From assembly GCA_963719415.1 (NCBI GenBank), contig OY970383.1:620001-684000 (forward strand): a stretch of DNA of 64,000 nucleotides, read 5' to 3'. This document shows, one piece after another, positions 16,234 to 25,069 of this stretch (position 1 is its first letter; every line of letters begins with the position of its first letter). A model generated the notes under the pieces. It was not told where the DNA came from, did no database searches, and worked only from the letters and a program-made list of their open reading frames with translations. The stretch is from JAPLIS01 sp963719415 (GTDB lineage: Bacteria; Babelota; Babeliae; Babelales; Vermiphilaceae). A program made the position numbers and the translations under genes.

Positions 16234-18303
16234 CTAACTAGCAGATACCGGCTTTTTATTAATCGATTCTAAAAATTCACGATTAGTTTTGCATTTTTTC
16301 ATTTTATCAATGATAAATTCCATACCTTCTATGGTATTCATAGTCGATAATAATTTTTGCAATACCCAGACCTTATTTAAATCTTCAACACTCAAAAGAA
16401 GATCTTCTCGACGAGTACCCGATACTAACAGATCAAAGGCAGGATAAACACGACGATTCGCTAATTTACGCGTCATATTTATCTCCATATTTCCTGTACC
16501 TTTAAACTCTTCAAAAATCACTTCTTCCATACGAGAACCAGTATCAACCAAAGCCGATGCTAATATGGTTAAAGAACCGCCCTCTTGCACTGCACGTGCC
16601 GCCCCAAAAAAACGTTTTGGAAAATAAAGAGCATTGGCATCTATACCACCAGTTAAAACTTTACCTGAAGCAGGGGCAACAGTATTATAAGCTCGCGCTA
16701 AACGAGTAATAGAATCCAATAAAATAACTACATCTTTTCCTGATTCAACCAATCTTTTTGCACGCTCTAATACAATTTCTGCAACTTGTACATGCCTTGT
16801 CGCTGTTTCATCAAAAGTAGAACTAACCACTTCAGCCATTTTACCCTTGACTACTTTTTTCATATCAGCTACTTCTTCGGGACGCTCATCAATAAGCAAT
16901 ACCATAAGATATATATCAGGATAATTTGCTATTAAACTCTGCGCTATCTCTTTCATTAAAAGAGTTTTACCCACCTTAGGGGGCGCAACAATAAGTCCAC
17001 GTTGTCCCTTACCAATAGGAGTAAAAATATCCAATATTCGAGTAGAAATAGCCGTAGGATCAAATTCCAGAGTTAATCTTTCATACGGATGGGTCGGGGT
17101 TAAACGATCAAAATTCGGTCTATCACCCATAGTGATAGGATCTGATCCATTTACTGATTTAACCTGAAGCAGGGCGTAATATTTTTCACCCTCTTTAGGC
17201 TTTCTAATCACCCCAGTGATCATATCACCCGTACGTAAATTAAATCGTCGTATTTGCGAAGGAGAAACATAAATATCATCTTGGCTAGAAACATAGTCAT
17301 AATGTGATGAACGTAAAAATCCAAAACCATCAGGAAGTTTTTCTAATGCACCATTCACTTCCATTTCAACATCTGGATGCAATTCAACAAATTTAATTTT
17401 CTCCACCAATTCTTGTTTAGACATTAATGCAGCGCCAACAATACCTAATTTTCGAGCATAACTATTAAGATCAACCAAAAACATCTCTTCTAATGGCTTT
17501 CGAGTCTCTTGATGTTGAGACGGCTGCCTACTAGAAGAACTAGAATGCTGCTGCGTATGTGATCGCGATGTGTTATACCGTCCGCCACCACCACCTTGTT
17601 GCTGTTGTTGCTGGCCCTGACTTTGACCTTGGTGTTGATTCTGTTGCTGTTGTTGCTGGTTCTGCTGTTGCGACGATTGCTGCTGACTATACGATGAATT
17701 ATGTTGTTGATTGTGCTGTTGCGATGATTGCTGACTTTGATTTTGTTGCTGAACAGGCTGTTGTTGAGCTGATTGTTGTTCCTGCTGACCCTGAACGCCC
17801 ATTGACGATGTCGTCTGCTGCTGCTGAGCCTGATTACTGCGAGATTGAGAAAATCGCTGTTGAGGATGACGGTATCTCGTGTTTTTTTCTCGAGACTCTC
17901 GCGACTCTTGTTGAGACGATCTCGGATCTTTTTCTCGTGATTCTTGTTGTATATTTTTTACAACCTGATTATCAGCAGGTTTATTATCAGCAGGTTTATT
18001 ATCAACAGATTTATTATCAGCAGGTTTATTGTCTATGGGCTTATTATCTACAGATTTACTATCTACAGACTTATTAGGTACGAGCTTACTATCTACGGAC
18101 CGATTATCTTTGTTGTCTTTTAAACCACCATCTTTCTGCACAAGATCTTTTTTCCCTTCACTCAAAACATCTTGCAGTAACGGTTCCTTAGCCGTAATCA
18201 CTTTTTTTGTAGAAACGTGTTTTCGTTCAGTTGTACGAATTTTTTTAGTCTTTACCTCTTGCTCAGCTTCTACTCTTTTTTCATCATCACTGACCTTTGT
18301 CAT
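16234..18303 (-). CDS. rho: Transcription termination factor Rho with a long Gln-rich N-terminal extension
   Basis: The hexameric RNA helicase releases stalled transcripts. I chose ATG 18303 because GGAGGGGG lies just upstream; it gives 689 residues against about 420 in E. coli. About 270 N-terminal residues are extra: a Lys/Glu-rich start, a run of VDNKPADNK-type repeats, an Arg/Glu/Ser block, then about 110 residues dominated by Gln with Ser/His/Asn and a Gly run. The Rho core follows: MFLVDLNSYARKLGI, the RNA-binding GFGFLRS..Y, Walker A APPKVGKT, Walker B VVILLDSITRLARAYN, and the C-terminal secondary RNA site and R-finger region. The gene is alone on this strand with about 430 AT-rich bases upstream. 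Confidence 0.96.
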   Translation of the reverse strand: MTKVSDDEKRVEAEQEVKTKKIRTTERKHVSTKKVITAKEPLLQDVLSEGKKDLVQKDGGLKDNKDNRSVDSKLVPNKSVDSKSVDNKPIDNKPADNKSVDNKPADNKPADNQVVKNIQQESREKDPRSSQQESRESREKNTRYRHPQQRFSQSRSNQAQQQQTTSSMGVQGQQEQQSAQQQPVQQQNQSQQSSQQHNQQHNSSYSQQQSSQQQNQQQQQQNQHQGQSQGQQQQQQGGGGGRYNTSRSHTQQHSSSSSRQPSQHQETRKPLEEMFLVDLNSYARKLGIVGAALMSKQELVEKIKFVELHPDVEMEVNGALEKLPDGFGFLRSSHYDYVSSQDDIYVSPSQIRRFNLRTGDMITGVIRKPKEGEKYYALLQVKSVNGSDPITMGDRPNFDRLTPTHPYERLTLEFDPTAISTRILDIFTPIGKGQRGLIVAPPKVGKTLLMKEIAQSLIANYPDIYLMVLLIDERPEEVADMKKVVKGKMAEVVSSTFDETATRHVQVAEIVLERAKRLVESGKDVVILLDSITRLARAYNTVAPASGKVLTGGIDANALYFPKRFFGAARAVQEGGSLTILASALVDTGSRMEEVIFEEFKGTGNMEINMTRKLANRRVYPAFDLLVSGTRREDLLLSVEDLNKVWVLQKLLSTMNTIEGMEFIIDKMKKCKTNREFLESINKKPVSAS

Positions 18304-18737
18304 GCACCCCCTCCATACTAATAACAAATAATACATTCATATAAAAACCTTTGTATTCTTTTACAGATATACAAAAAAATAAACTTAATAAAAACAAGTC
18401 GCATTCACCTAAAAAATTTGCCTAAAAATCTATTCTAAAAATCAAAACAGACCCTTACTTATCTGACAAATAATCAAACAAATAATAGCATCTGATACGG
18501 TGAAAAAATAATTTTAATGTATATTTTCAAGACAATAATATAAAACATATGCACGCAACACATACATCTAAATACATAATTAAACACATATTATTACAAT
18601 ATTAAACTATTATAATTAAGTTACTATAATCAAACTAATATAATTAAATATAGTTACATTATCGTAATTAAACCAGCATATATACAAATAAAATTAACAA
18701 TACTTATCGTATCCAAATCTATACGACTGATTAATAT
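18304..18737. other. AT-rich intergenic region between secF and rho
   Basis: No gene or RNA is supported. The stretch is extremely AT-rich with many ATTA/TAAT and CATA steps, and presumably holds the rho promoter and leader. I see no terminator with a clear T-run. Confidence 0.6.
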
Positions 18738-19619
18738 TTATTCATCCTTGTTAAATAACAACATAATAGGACTTGCTATATAAACAGAAGAATAAGTACC
18801 AAATATAATTCCCACCAAAAGAGTTAAAGAAAAATCTCGCAATGCTTCGCCGCCGAAAATATACATAGATCCAACAACTAACCCTGTAGTAAAGCTTGTC
18901 AATAAAGTACGTCGCAAGGTCTGATTAATGCTAATATCAATTACTTCAGTCATTGGAAAAGTAGGCATTAATTTCCGATTTTTTCTAATCTGAGAAAATA
19001 TAATAATGGTATCATTTATAGAATAACCAAGAATAGCGACAATAGCACCAATGAAGTTATTCGATATCTCTCGATCTAAAAAAAGAAAAATTGCCAACAT
19101 AATCACAGCATCATGAAAAAGAGCTACAACAGCGCCAAGGGCATACCCAAAAGATAAAAATCTTAACGCAATATAGCCAAGTAAAATAATAAGAGATAAC
19201 AATACTGCATATATCGATTTCCAACGAAGCTCTTCTCCAACTCCAGGACCAACCGCTTCATTTTGCAAAACGGTTACCTCGGAATCAACTGCGGCATCTT
19301 TAACTACCTGAGCCATTCGTTGAGCAACTACCTGAGAATCATCAGAAAAATCTTTTACTCTCACCAAAACTTCATTTCTACCAAAATCACGAGCCGAAAC
19401 ACCTTCAAATTCAGCCTGCTGCAAAGCATTTTTTATGATTGAAACATCTAATGGCTTATCAAACCCTAACAAAACCTGCGTACCACCAGTAAAATCAACA
19501 CTATAGGAAAAAGCATGACCACGAGTATGTCTTTTATAGAAAAAAACTAATACAAATAATGCCATAATACACAAAGAAAAAATCGTTGTTACGCGACGAT
19601 ACTTAATAAAGCTTATCAT
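18738..19619 (-). CDS. secF: Protein translocase subunit SecF
   Basis: SecF works with SecD at the SecYEG channel to pull exported proteins across the inner membrane using the proton gradient. I chose ATG 19619, with GGAGAG upstream, giving 293 residues. Six membrane helices are visible. Signature motifs are VDFTGGTQV in the first periplasmic segment, VGPGVGEEL before helix 2, and GYSINDTIIIFSQIRKNRK between helices 4 and 5. SecD is not next to it, although the two are usually adjacent or fused. rpmA lies 71 bases upstream on the same strand. Confidence 0.94.
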   Translation of the reverse strand: MISFIKYRRVTTIFSLCIMALFVLVFFYKRHTRGHAFSYSVDFTGGTQVLLGFDKPLDVSIIKNALQQAEFEGVSARDFGRNEVLVRVKDFSDDSQVVAQRMAQVVKDAAVDSEVTVLQNEAVGPGVGEELRWKSIYAVLLSLIILLGYIALRFLSFGYALGAVVALFHDAVIMLAIFLFLDREISNNFIGAIVAILGYSINDTIIIFSQIRKNRKLMPTFPMTEVIDISINQTLRRTLLTSFTTGLVVGSMYIFGGEALRDFSLTLLVGIIFGTYSSVYIASPIMLLFNKDE

Positions 19620-19690
19620 ACAGACTCTCCAAAAAACGGCAGACTCCCGAAAAAACAGAACTACCAATAGACGTTTTTAATAACAGTTAA

Positions 19691-19966
19691 CTATTTTTGA
19701 GCATTTGCTGATGCGTCGGATATAACCGATACATATTTACGACCTTTAGGTCCAAAGTGAAATTTAACATTTCCTGGAGCTAAAGCAAATAATGTATGAT
19801 CTTTGCCACAACCTACCAATTTACCTGGGTTAATGCGCGTACCTCTTTGACGAACAATAATCATGCCGCTAACGACAACTTCGCCATCAAAAAGCTTAAC
19901 GCCTAATCTTCTACCTTGACTATCACGACCATTTCTTGTGGAACTACCGGCCTTACTCGTTGCCAT
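19691..19966 (-). CDS. rpmA: 50S ribosomal protein bL27
   Basis: The 91-residue protein matches bL27 throughout: MATSKAGSSTRNGRDS at the N-terminus that reaches the peptidyl-transferase centre, then RLGVKLFDGE, GMIIVRQRGTRINPG and GKDHTLFAL. It has no cleavable N-terminal extension of the Firmicutes type. bL21 (rplU), normally its immediate upstream partner, is absent here: polA comes next after about 230 bases. It is followed by secF, probably in the same transcript. Confidence 0.97.
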   Translation of the reverse strand: MATSKAGSSTRNGRDSQGRRLGVKLFDGEVVVSGMIIVRQRGTRINPGKLVGCGKDHTLFALAPGNVKFHFGPKGRKYVSVISDASANAQK

Positions 19967-20197
19967 TGAAATCCTTTGTAAGATGTAAAAAAATTAATAC
20001 TATTTCTTGTATACTATTATGTGTAAATGACTGATATTTAGACATTCTTAAATAAATAGCCCGTATTCAGCATATGAAAAACAGCTATCTATTTATTTTT
20101 TAAAGATACATTAATTATATTCATAAAAAGAGTAAAAAGTCAATACGGATAAACATCTCTATCTCTCTCAACAATATATCTATAACGCCCTATAATA

Positions 20198-23100
20198 CTA
20201 TTTGCTAACCGCCCTCCAATCAGGCCCCATGCGAGTTGAGACTAAAAAGGGAACCGACCAAGAAACCACTGAATCCAGCACCTGTATCACACATGCCTCT
20301 ACTTCCTGAGCCTGATCACTTTTAGCACTCACTAGAAGTTCATCATGAATCTGTAAAACAAGATGAGCCTCTAATTTTTTGCTATACAAAGCATTTCTCA
20401 CGTTAATCATGCCCTGTTTCATAATCTCTGCGGCTGTACCTTGAGCAACCGTATTTATAGCCACTCGCTTTGCCTCTTGATACATTGTATTATTTTTTTC
20501 ATAAATGCCGGGTATGTCTCGACGTCGCCCCCAAAAGGTCTCTACGTAGCCATGCTCTTTAGCAAATTCAACAACGCTATCCATCCAAGATAAAACACCT
20601 GGATATTGATCAAAGTACTTCTCAATAAATATTTTTGCTTCTTTAAATGGAATATTTAGGTCTTTAGACAGCCCATAAGGGGTAAGGCCATACAAAATAC
20701 TAAAGTTAATTCTTTTGCCCATCTGACGCTGTTCATGGCTAACTTGCTCGAATGCTACATCAAATAGACGTGCCGCTGTTTGCATATGAATATCTTGGCC
20801 TGTTTTAAAGGCATAAACCAATGAAGGGTCTTGAGAAAGGTGAGCCAAGACTCGTAATTCAATTTGCGAATAATCAGCAGATATAAAAGAATAATCTTCT
20901 TGAGGCTTAAATGCTTCTCTAATAGCTATCCCATAACCATTATTCGGAATATTTTGCATATTAGGGTCAGAACTTGATAGTCGTCCCGTTGCTACTCGTG
21001 CTTGGCTAAAAGAAGTATGTATTCTCCCGGTATATTTATTAATATATGAAGGTAGAGCATCCAGATACGTACTTTTTAATTTTGCTAATTCACGATATTT
21101 TAACAATAAACCGGGTACAACGTGATTTTTAGCAAGCTCCACCAACACTTCGTAATCAGTCGAATAGCTTCCACCCTTGCTCGTTTTTTTTGGCGGAGTT
21201 AACCCTAAAGTAACAAAAAGAAGTTGTGCTACCTGTTTTGAAGAATTAAGGTTTATGGGCGATTCTGTTACCGCAAAAATAGTTTCTTTAAGCTCATCAA
21301 GTTCAAGCGTTACTCGATTATTTACTTTTTTTAACACATCGACATCTAGAATAATGCCCACCCTCTCCATTTCATATAAAATCTGTATCAGCGGCGTTTC
21401 TATGGTTTCAAAAAAAGACATAAGCGACTGTTTTTCTAATTCTTCTTTTAAAATAGAAACAAGACGAAGGGTCTGATGCGCATCGGATGCTGCATATATA
21501 ACAGCGAGATCTGTAGGTACCTCTGAAAAATTTTTATAGGGACCAGTACTCATAATTTGATCATAAGAGAGCATAGGTTCGTTAAAATAATGCATAGATA
21601 GCGATTTTAAGCCGGCACTTTGCCAGCTTTTAGTTACCAGACTTGCCGCTATATACGTATCAAACAATGGCCCACAGACTTCAATGCCATAGCGAGAAAG
21701 AACCAATTTATCATATTTGCTATTATGCGCGTATTTTTCTATAAAACTATCTATAAAAATAGGCTTTAAATGCGAAATGACAGTATTGATAGGCAATAAT
21801 TGCTGAGATAATTTTTGGCTACTATCTAATTCTTGATTAGTTGCCGCAAATACCGATAATTGCTGGGATAATTTTTCTTGAGATAATTCTTGATCACTTG
21901 ATTCTTGATTCTTATTTCTATCTTCAAGTAATTCTTGCGATAATTCTTGCTTATTTGAGTCCTGAGCACAAGCAATATAAAAAGCTTGCCCTTCCTTCAC
22001 CGAAAAAGAAATGCCCACCAAATCCACGGCCAATGCGTTTAGTCCCGTAGTTTCAGTATCGAATGCAAAACCAGTACTTTTTTTCAATAATTCACAAAGC
22101 TCTAGCAGCTCTTTTTCTGTAGAAACAAGCCTAAAATCCCATTTTTTTAGTATCTCTATATTATTTTTCAAATTCTCTATATCAGCTATACCAGAATCTT
22201 GTATCCCAGACTTCTTTTGACCTGCGCTCTGTTTACCTAAATTTTCTATACCTAAATCTTTTCTGCTTAAATTTTCTTTACCAGAACTCTCTTTATCTAC
22301 GTTTTCTTTATCTACGTTTTCTTTATCTAAAAAATTTTTATTATCTATTTTTAACGGGCCCTGATTTTGTTCCTGATTTTTCGCAAGATCTCTTAATAAA
22401 GAGTTAAATTCTAATTTTTTAAAAAGCGACTCTGCTTTTTGCCAATTATCTTTATTAAAAATAATATCTTGTTTCTTGATATCAGTTTCATAGTATCGCA
22501 AAAGAAAAAGATCTTGGCTCAAAAAAGCATTGTCCCTTTGACCCTCTAGAGCAGTTCGTGCTCGCTTACTAGAAAGAGCATCTAAATGCGCATACACATC
22601 TTCCAACGAATCAAACTGATTCACTAATTCAAGGGCAGTCTTTTTCCCTATACCATGCACACCCGGTATATTATCTGAAGCATCACCTAAAAGGGCAAAA
22701 TAAAAGGAAAGTTTTGCGATAGGAAAGCCAAGTTTTTCAGTAAAATTATCTACGCCATACACAATATCTTTAAGAGGATCGTATAACATGACATCGTCAG
22801 TTATTAGCTGTCCCAAATCTTTATCTGCAGTAACCAAAACTATTTTATCTCTATTTTCTGTTAACTCTCGCGCGCCAACTTGCGCGCCAGATAACTCTCT
22901 TGTGCTTGCTAATTCTTGCGCGCTCTCTAGTTCTTGCACGCTATTTTCTGTTAACTCTTGCGTACTTGTTAAATCTTTAACAATCGAAAAAAGAAGATCG
23001 TCAGCCTCTATCCCTTCTATCGCAACCTGCTTAATGCCTATTAAGTCAGCAAATTCTATGCAATACTCTTTTTGTGTAAAAAGATCACTTGGAGGCGCTT

Positions 23101-23395
23101 GACGGGTTGCTTTATAGGCAGGATATATTTCTTGCCGTATTGTTTTACCCTTACTATCCCAAACGATTGCCATATATTCTGGATCAAACAAAGTTATTAA
23201 CCGCTTAATGGTACGACAAAATGTATACACCGCCTGCACGGGAACACCTTGAGAAGTATGCAATGGCTGCATGCCATAGTAGCCACGATACAAAAGAAAA
23301 GAACCATCAATCAAAAAAACAGCTCTATTTTTATCAAGAATATTTTTATTACTCATATTTTTATCGCTACTATTTTTACCAAATACATTACTCAC
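20198..23395 (-). CDS. polA: DNA polymerase I with low-complexity insertions
   Basis: The 1065-residue protein has three domains: a 5' nuclease (FLIDGSFLLYRGYYG; GIEADDLLF; DNIPGVHGIGKKTA), a 3'-5' exonuclease with FDTETTGL intact, and the polymerase (motif A SADYSQIELRVLAHL, motif B RQMGKRINFSILYG, motif C QIHDELL). It fills gaps and removes primers in repair and replication. It is about 140 residues longer than E. coli Pol I because of three insertions built from Gln/Glu/Leu/Ser or Lys/Glu/Asn/Asp repeats (in the 5' nuclease, before the exonuclease, and inside the exonuclease). The start is GTG 23395; an internal ATG 13 codons on is an alternative. Confidence 0.96.
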   Translation of the reverse strand: MSNVFGKNSSDKNMSNKNILDKNRAVFLIDGSFLLYRGYYGMQPLHTSQGVPVQAVYTFCRTIKRLITLFDPEYMAIVWDSKGKTIRQEIYPAYKATRQAPPSDLFTQKEYCIEFADLIGIKQVAIEGIEADDLLFSIVKDLTSTQELTENSVQELESAQELASTRELSGAQVGARELTENRDKIVLVTADKDLGQLITDDVMLYDPLKDIVYGVDNFTEKLGFPIAKLSFYFALLGDASDNIPGVHGIGKKTALELVNQFDSLEDVYAHLDALSSKRARTALEGQRDNAFLSQDLFLLRYYETDIKKQDIIFNKDNWQKAESLFKKLEFNSLLRDLAKNQEQNQGPLKIDNKNFLDKENVDKENVDKESSGKENLSRKDLGIENLGKQSAGQKKSGIQDSGIADIENLKNNIEILKKWDFRLVSTEKELLELCELLKKSTGFAFDTETTGLNALAVDLVGISFSVKEGQAFYIACAQDSNKQELSQELLEDRNKNQESSDQELSQEKLSQQLSVFAATNQELDSSQKLSQQLLPINTVISHLKPIFIDSFIEKYAHNSKYDKLVLSRYGIEVCGPLFDTYIAASLVTKSWQSAGLKSLSMHYFNEPMLSYDQIMSTGPYKNFSEVPTDLAVIYAASDAHQTLRLVSILKEELEKQSLMSFFETIETPLIQILYEMERVGIILDVDVLKKVNNRVTLELDELKETIFAVTESPINLNSSKQVAQLLFVTLGLTPPKKTSKGGSYSTDYEVLVELAKNHVVPGLLLKYRELAKLKSTYLDALPSYINKYTGRIHTSFSQARVATGRLSSSDPNMQNIPNNGYGIAIREAFKPQEDYSFISADYSQIELRVLAHLSQDPSLVYAFKTGQDIHMQTAARLFDVAFEQVSHEQRQMGKRINFSILYGLTPYGLSKDLNIPFKEAKIFIEKYFDQYPGVLSWMDSVVEFAKEHGYVETFWGRRRDIPGIYEKNNTMYQEAKRVAINTVAQGTAAEIMKQGMINVRNALYSKKLEAHLVLQIHDELLVSAKSDQAQEVEACVIQVLDSVVSWSVPFLVSTRMGPDWRAVSK

Positions 23396-23595
23396 ACTAT
23401 AGATTATTTTATATGCATTAGTTTTTTACAAAAAATTATTTTTTTAAAGACCAATTTCTACATGCATATTTTCAAAACTCATATTCGCTCACTCGAACCA
23501 TTAAGCAATCTTATCTATCAAGCTATCTTCATTTATATCTTACTGATCTAAAGTACAATTCTATCCTAATCCAGCTATAATCCTGCTTTATCTGA

Positions 23596-24381
23596 TCATA
23601 CCCCATATCTCCCGATTACTCCACTACGATAACTCTTAGCTCTTTCATTAGCATCATTTATTGCCGCTTGAAATGGCCCTTTTTCCGGCAAAAGAATCTT
23701 AAGTTTCTTTTTTGCTTCTTGTAAATCATCTTCAAGCAATTCACGGTCGCCCAAAGCGCCCGAAGGACCCGATTCAAATATAATAATTTTATGACGAACA
23801 TGTGCAAATCGATTAATCGCTTCTTCAACTCCTGGGCGACTATCCAATATCGTCGAATAAGGCTTACAAGGACATTTTTTGAGTATAGCTAGCAACTCTT
23901 CAGTCCTTTTTCCAAGCTCCCTTTCCCGTGCATCATTATTACAATACAATTCGGCAGACAACCATTCCTGCATAGCATTAGCCACATCTTTAGCGAGCTC
24001 AGGACAATGCATGCTTACCTCATCTTCAATTTCTTTAGTTCCGACCTCGTACATCTCACAAAACCATTCTCTTCCTAAAACCTCGTTTTGCCGCCTCCTA
24101 CTAACCGCATCAAATAGAGGGGAAAACCAAACGGGAGCATAAAAGTTTATACGTCCTTTAAAGCGATCAGAGCTCGATCCAGAAAACCCACGAAACGAGC
24201 CCGCGACTGCTCCTCCATGAAACGGAACGATAGATGCTATTCTGCCAAAAAAAAGTGGGGCTGTACACGCAACTCTAGCAAACGAACGGCCGCCAACAAA
24301 CTCTAACCCACGCAAAGCCGCAGAAAAACTCACAGAAACCATGCAAAAACAGCTTAACACAACAAATAATTTTAACTTCAT
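23596..24381 (-). CDS. Hypothetical secreted protein
   Basis: The 261-residue protein starts at ATG 24381 behind AGAAGGG. A signal peptide covers residues 1-20 (cleavage near SFSA). The next 60 residues are Gly/Ser/Phe/Arg-rich (GSFRGFSGSSSD). The rest is helical with several cysteines, including a CPCKP motif near the centre, and an acidic/basic helix towards the end. No family is recognised. It is similar in style to the protein encoded at 9219-9941. Confidence 0.6.
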   Translation of the reverse strand: MKLKLFVVLSCFCMVSVSFSAALRGLEFVGGRSFARVACTAPLFFGRIASIVPFHGGAVAGSFRGFSGSSSDRFKGRINFYAPVWFSPLFDAVSRRRQNEVLGREWFCEMYEVGTKEIEDEVSMHCPELAKDVANAMQEWLSAELYCNNDARERELGKRTEELLAILKKCPCKPYSTILDSRPGVEEAINRFAHVRHKIIIFESGPSGALGDRELLEDDLQEAKKKLKILLPEKGPFQAAINDANERAKSYRSGVIGRYGV

Positions 24382-24483
24382 GCTACTACCCTTCTATCTT
24401 TTCAATACTTTGTTTTTTAATTAAACCTAATTTTACGAAAAAAAGCATTAACAAAAAAATCTGTTTTATTTTTATTGCTCATG

Positions 24484-24527
24484 TTTTATACAACTTTTAT
24501 ACAACTTTTATACAACTTTTATACAAT
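24484..24527. repeat. Tandem 11-bp repeat, four units
   Basis: TTTTATACAAC is repeated perfectly three times, and a fourth unit ends in AAT. It lies 160 bases upstream of a small secreted-protein gene (plus strand) and about 100 bases upstream of the minus-strand gene at 23596-24381. An 11-bp period matches one DNA turn, so it could be a protein-binding array; simple slippage is the other explanation. Confidence 0.8.
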
Positions 24528-24690
24528 GCATATCTCATAAAAAAGTATCAATAAAAAGCTTACGGTAAGTATCACCATATATCAAACAAATATATTTACC
24601 AAAAAAACTCTTTTTTCAGCAATTAATATGATATACTAATCTTAATTTTATACGTTGACCACATTATATGCCAACCAAAGAAAGTCATTC

Positions 24691-24990
24691 ATGAACAAAC
24701 ACTTTATGGTATTTTCATGCATATTCACCCTCATAACATCTCACTTTCTGCTTAGCGCTATAGATCCTTCTTTATCTCAACCACACCGAATTATTATATA
24801 TTATCTTGATAACCGCAACAGAAGTGATTATAGCAGTAGCGACAGTAGTGACGATGAAGCAACATCGCTGTATCGCCCACTACCAAGACAAAGACGACGT
24901 TTAAATGCAAGCGCACAAGTCACAAGACGACCAGAAATATATGCCGGCAACAATAGAGACAACGAAGAATCGAAAAACCCTGCTCCATAA
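24691..24990 (+). CDS. Small secreted Ser/Asp/Arg-rich protein
   Basis: ATG 24691 is chosen because AAAGAAAG precedes it and the product begins with a signal peptide (MNKHFMVFSCIFTLITSHFLLSA). The mature part of about 75 residues is disordered: SSDSSDDEAT, then PLPRQRRRL, then NNRDNEESK. The family is not recognised. Mixed acidic and Arg-rich blocks with no hydrophobic core suggest an unstructured exported peptide. Confidence 0.5.
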   Translation: MNKHFMVFSCIFTLITSHFLLSAIDPSLSQPHRIIIYYLDNRNRSDYSSSDSSDDEATSLYRPLPRQRRRLNASAQVTRRPEIYAGNNRDNEESKNPAP

Positions 24991-25069
24991 ATTACAATTC
25001 TCGACGTCTACTCAATCCATTCTATATGTCGTCTAGGCAATAGGCAACGTGAAAAATAAGCAATCTTTG

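Noticed and set aside
17559..18077. Long plus-strand open frame opposite the Gln-rich part of rho
   Set aside because: It is the antisense of repetitive CAA/CAG and GATAATAAA-type DNA. The product is a meaningless Val/Ala/Tyr repeat and there is no ribosome site.
23249..23551. Plus-strand frame rich in Ile/Phe/Thr at the 5' end of polA
   Set aside because: It overlaps the certain polA coding region on the other strand, uses no ribosome site and resembles no protein family.
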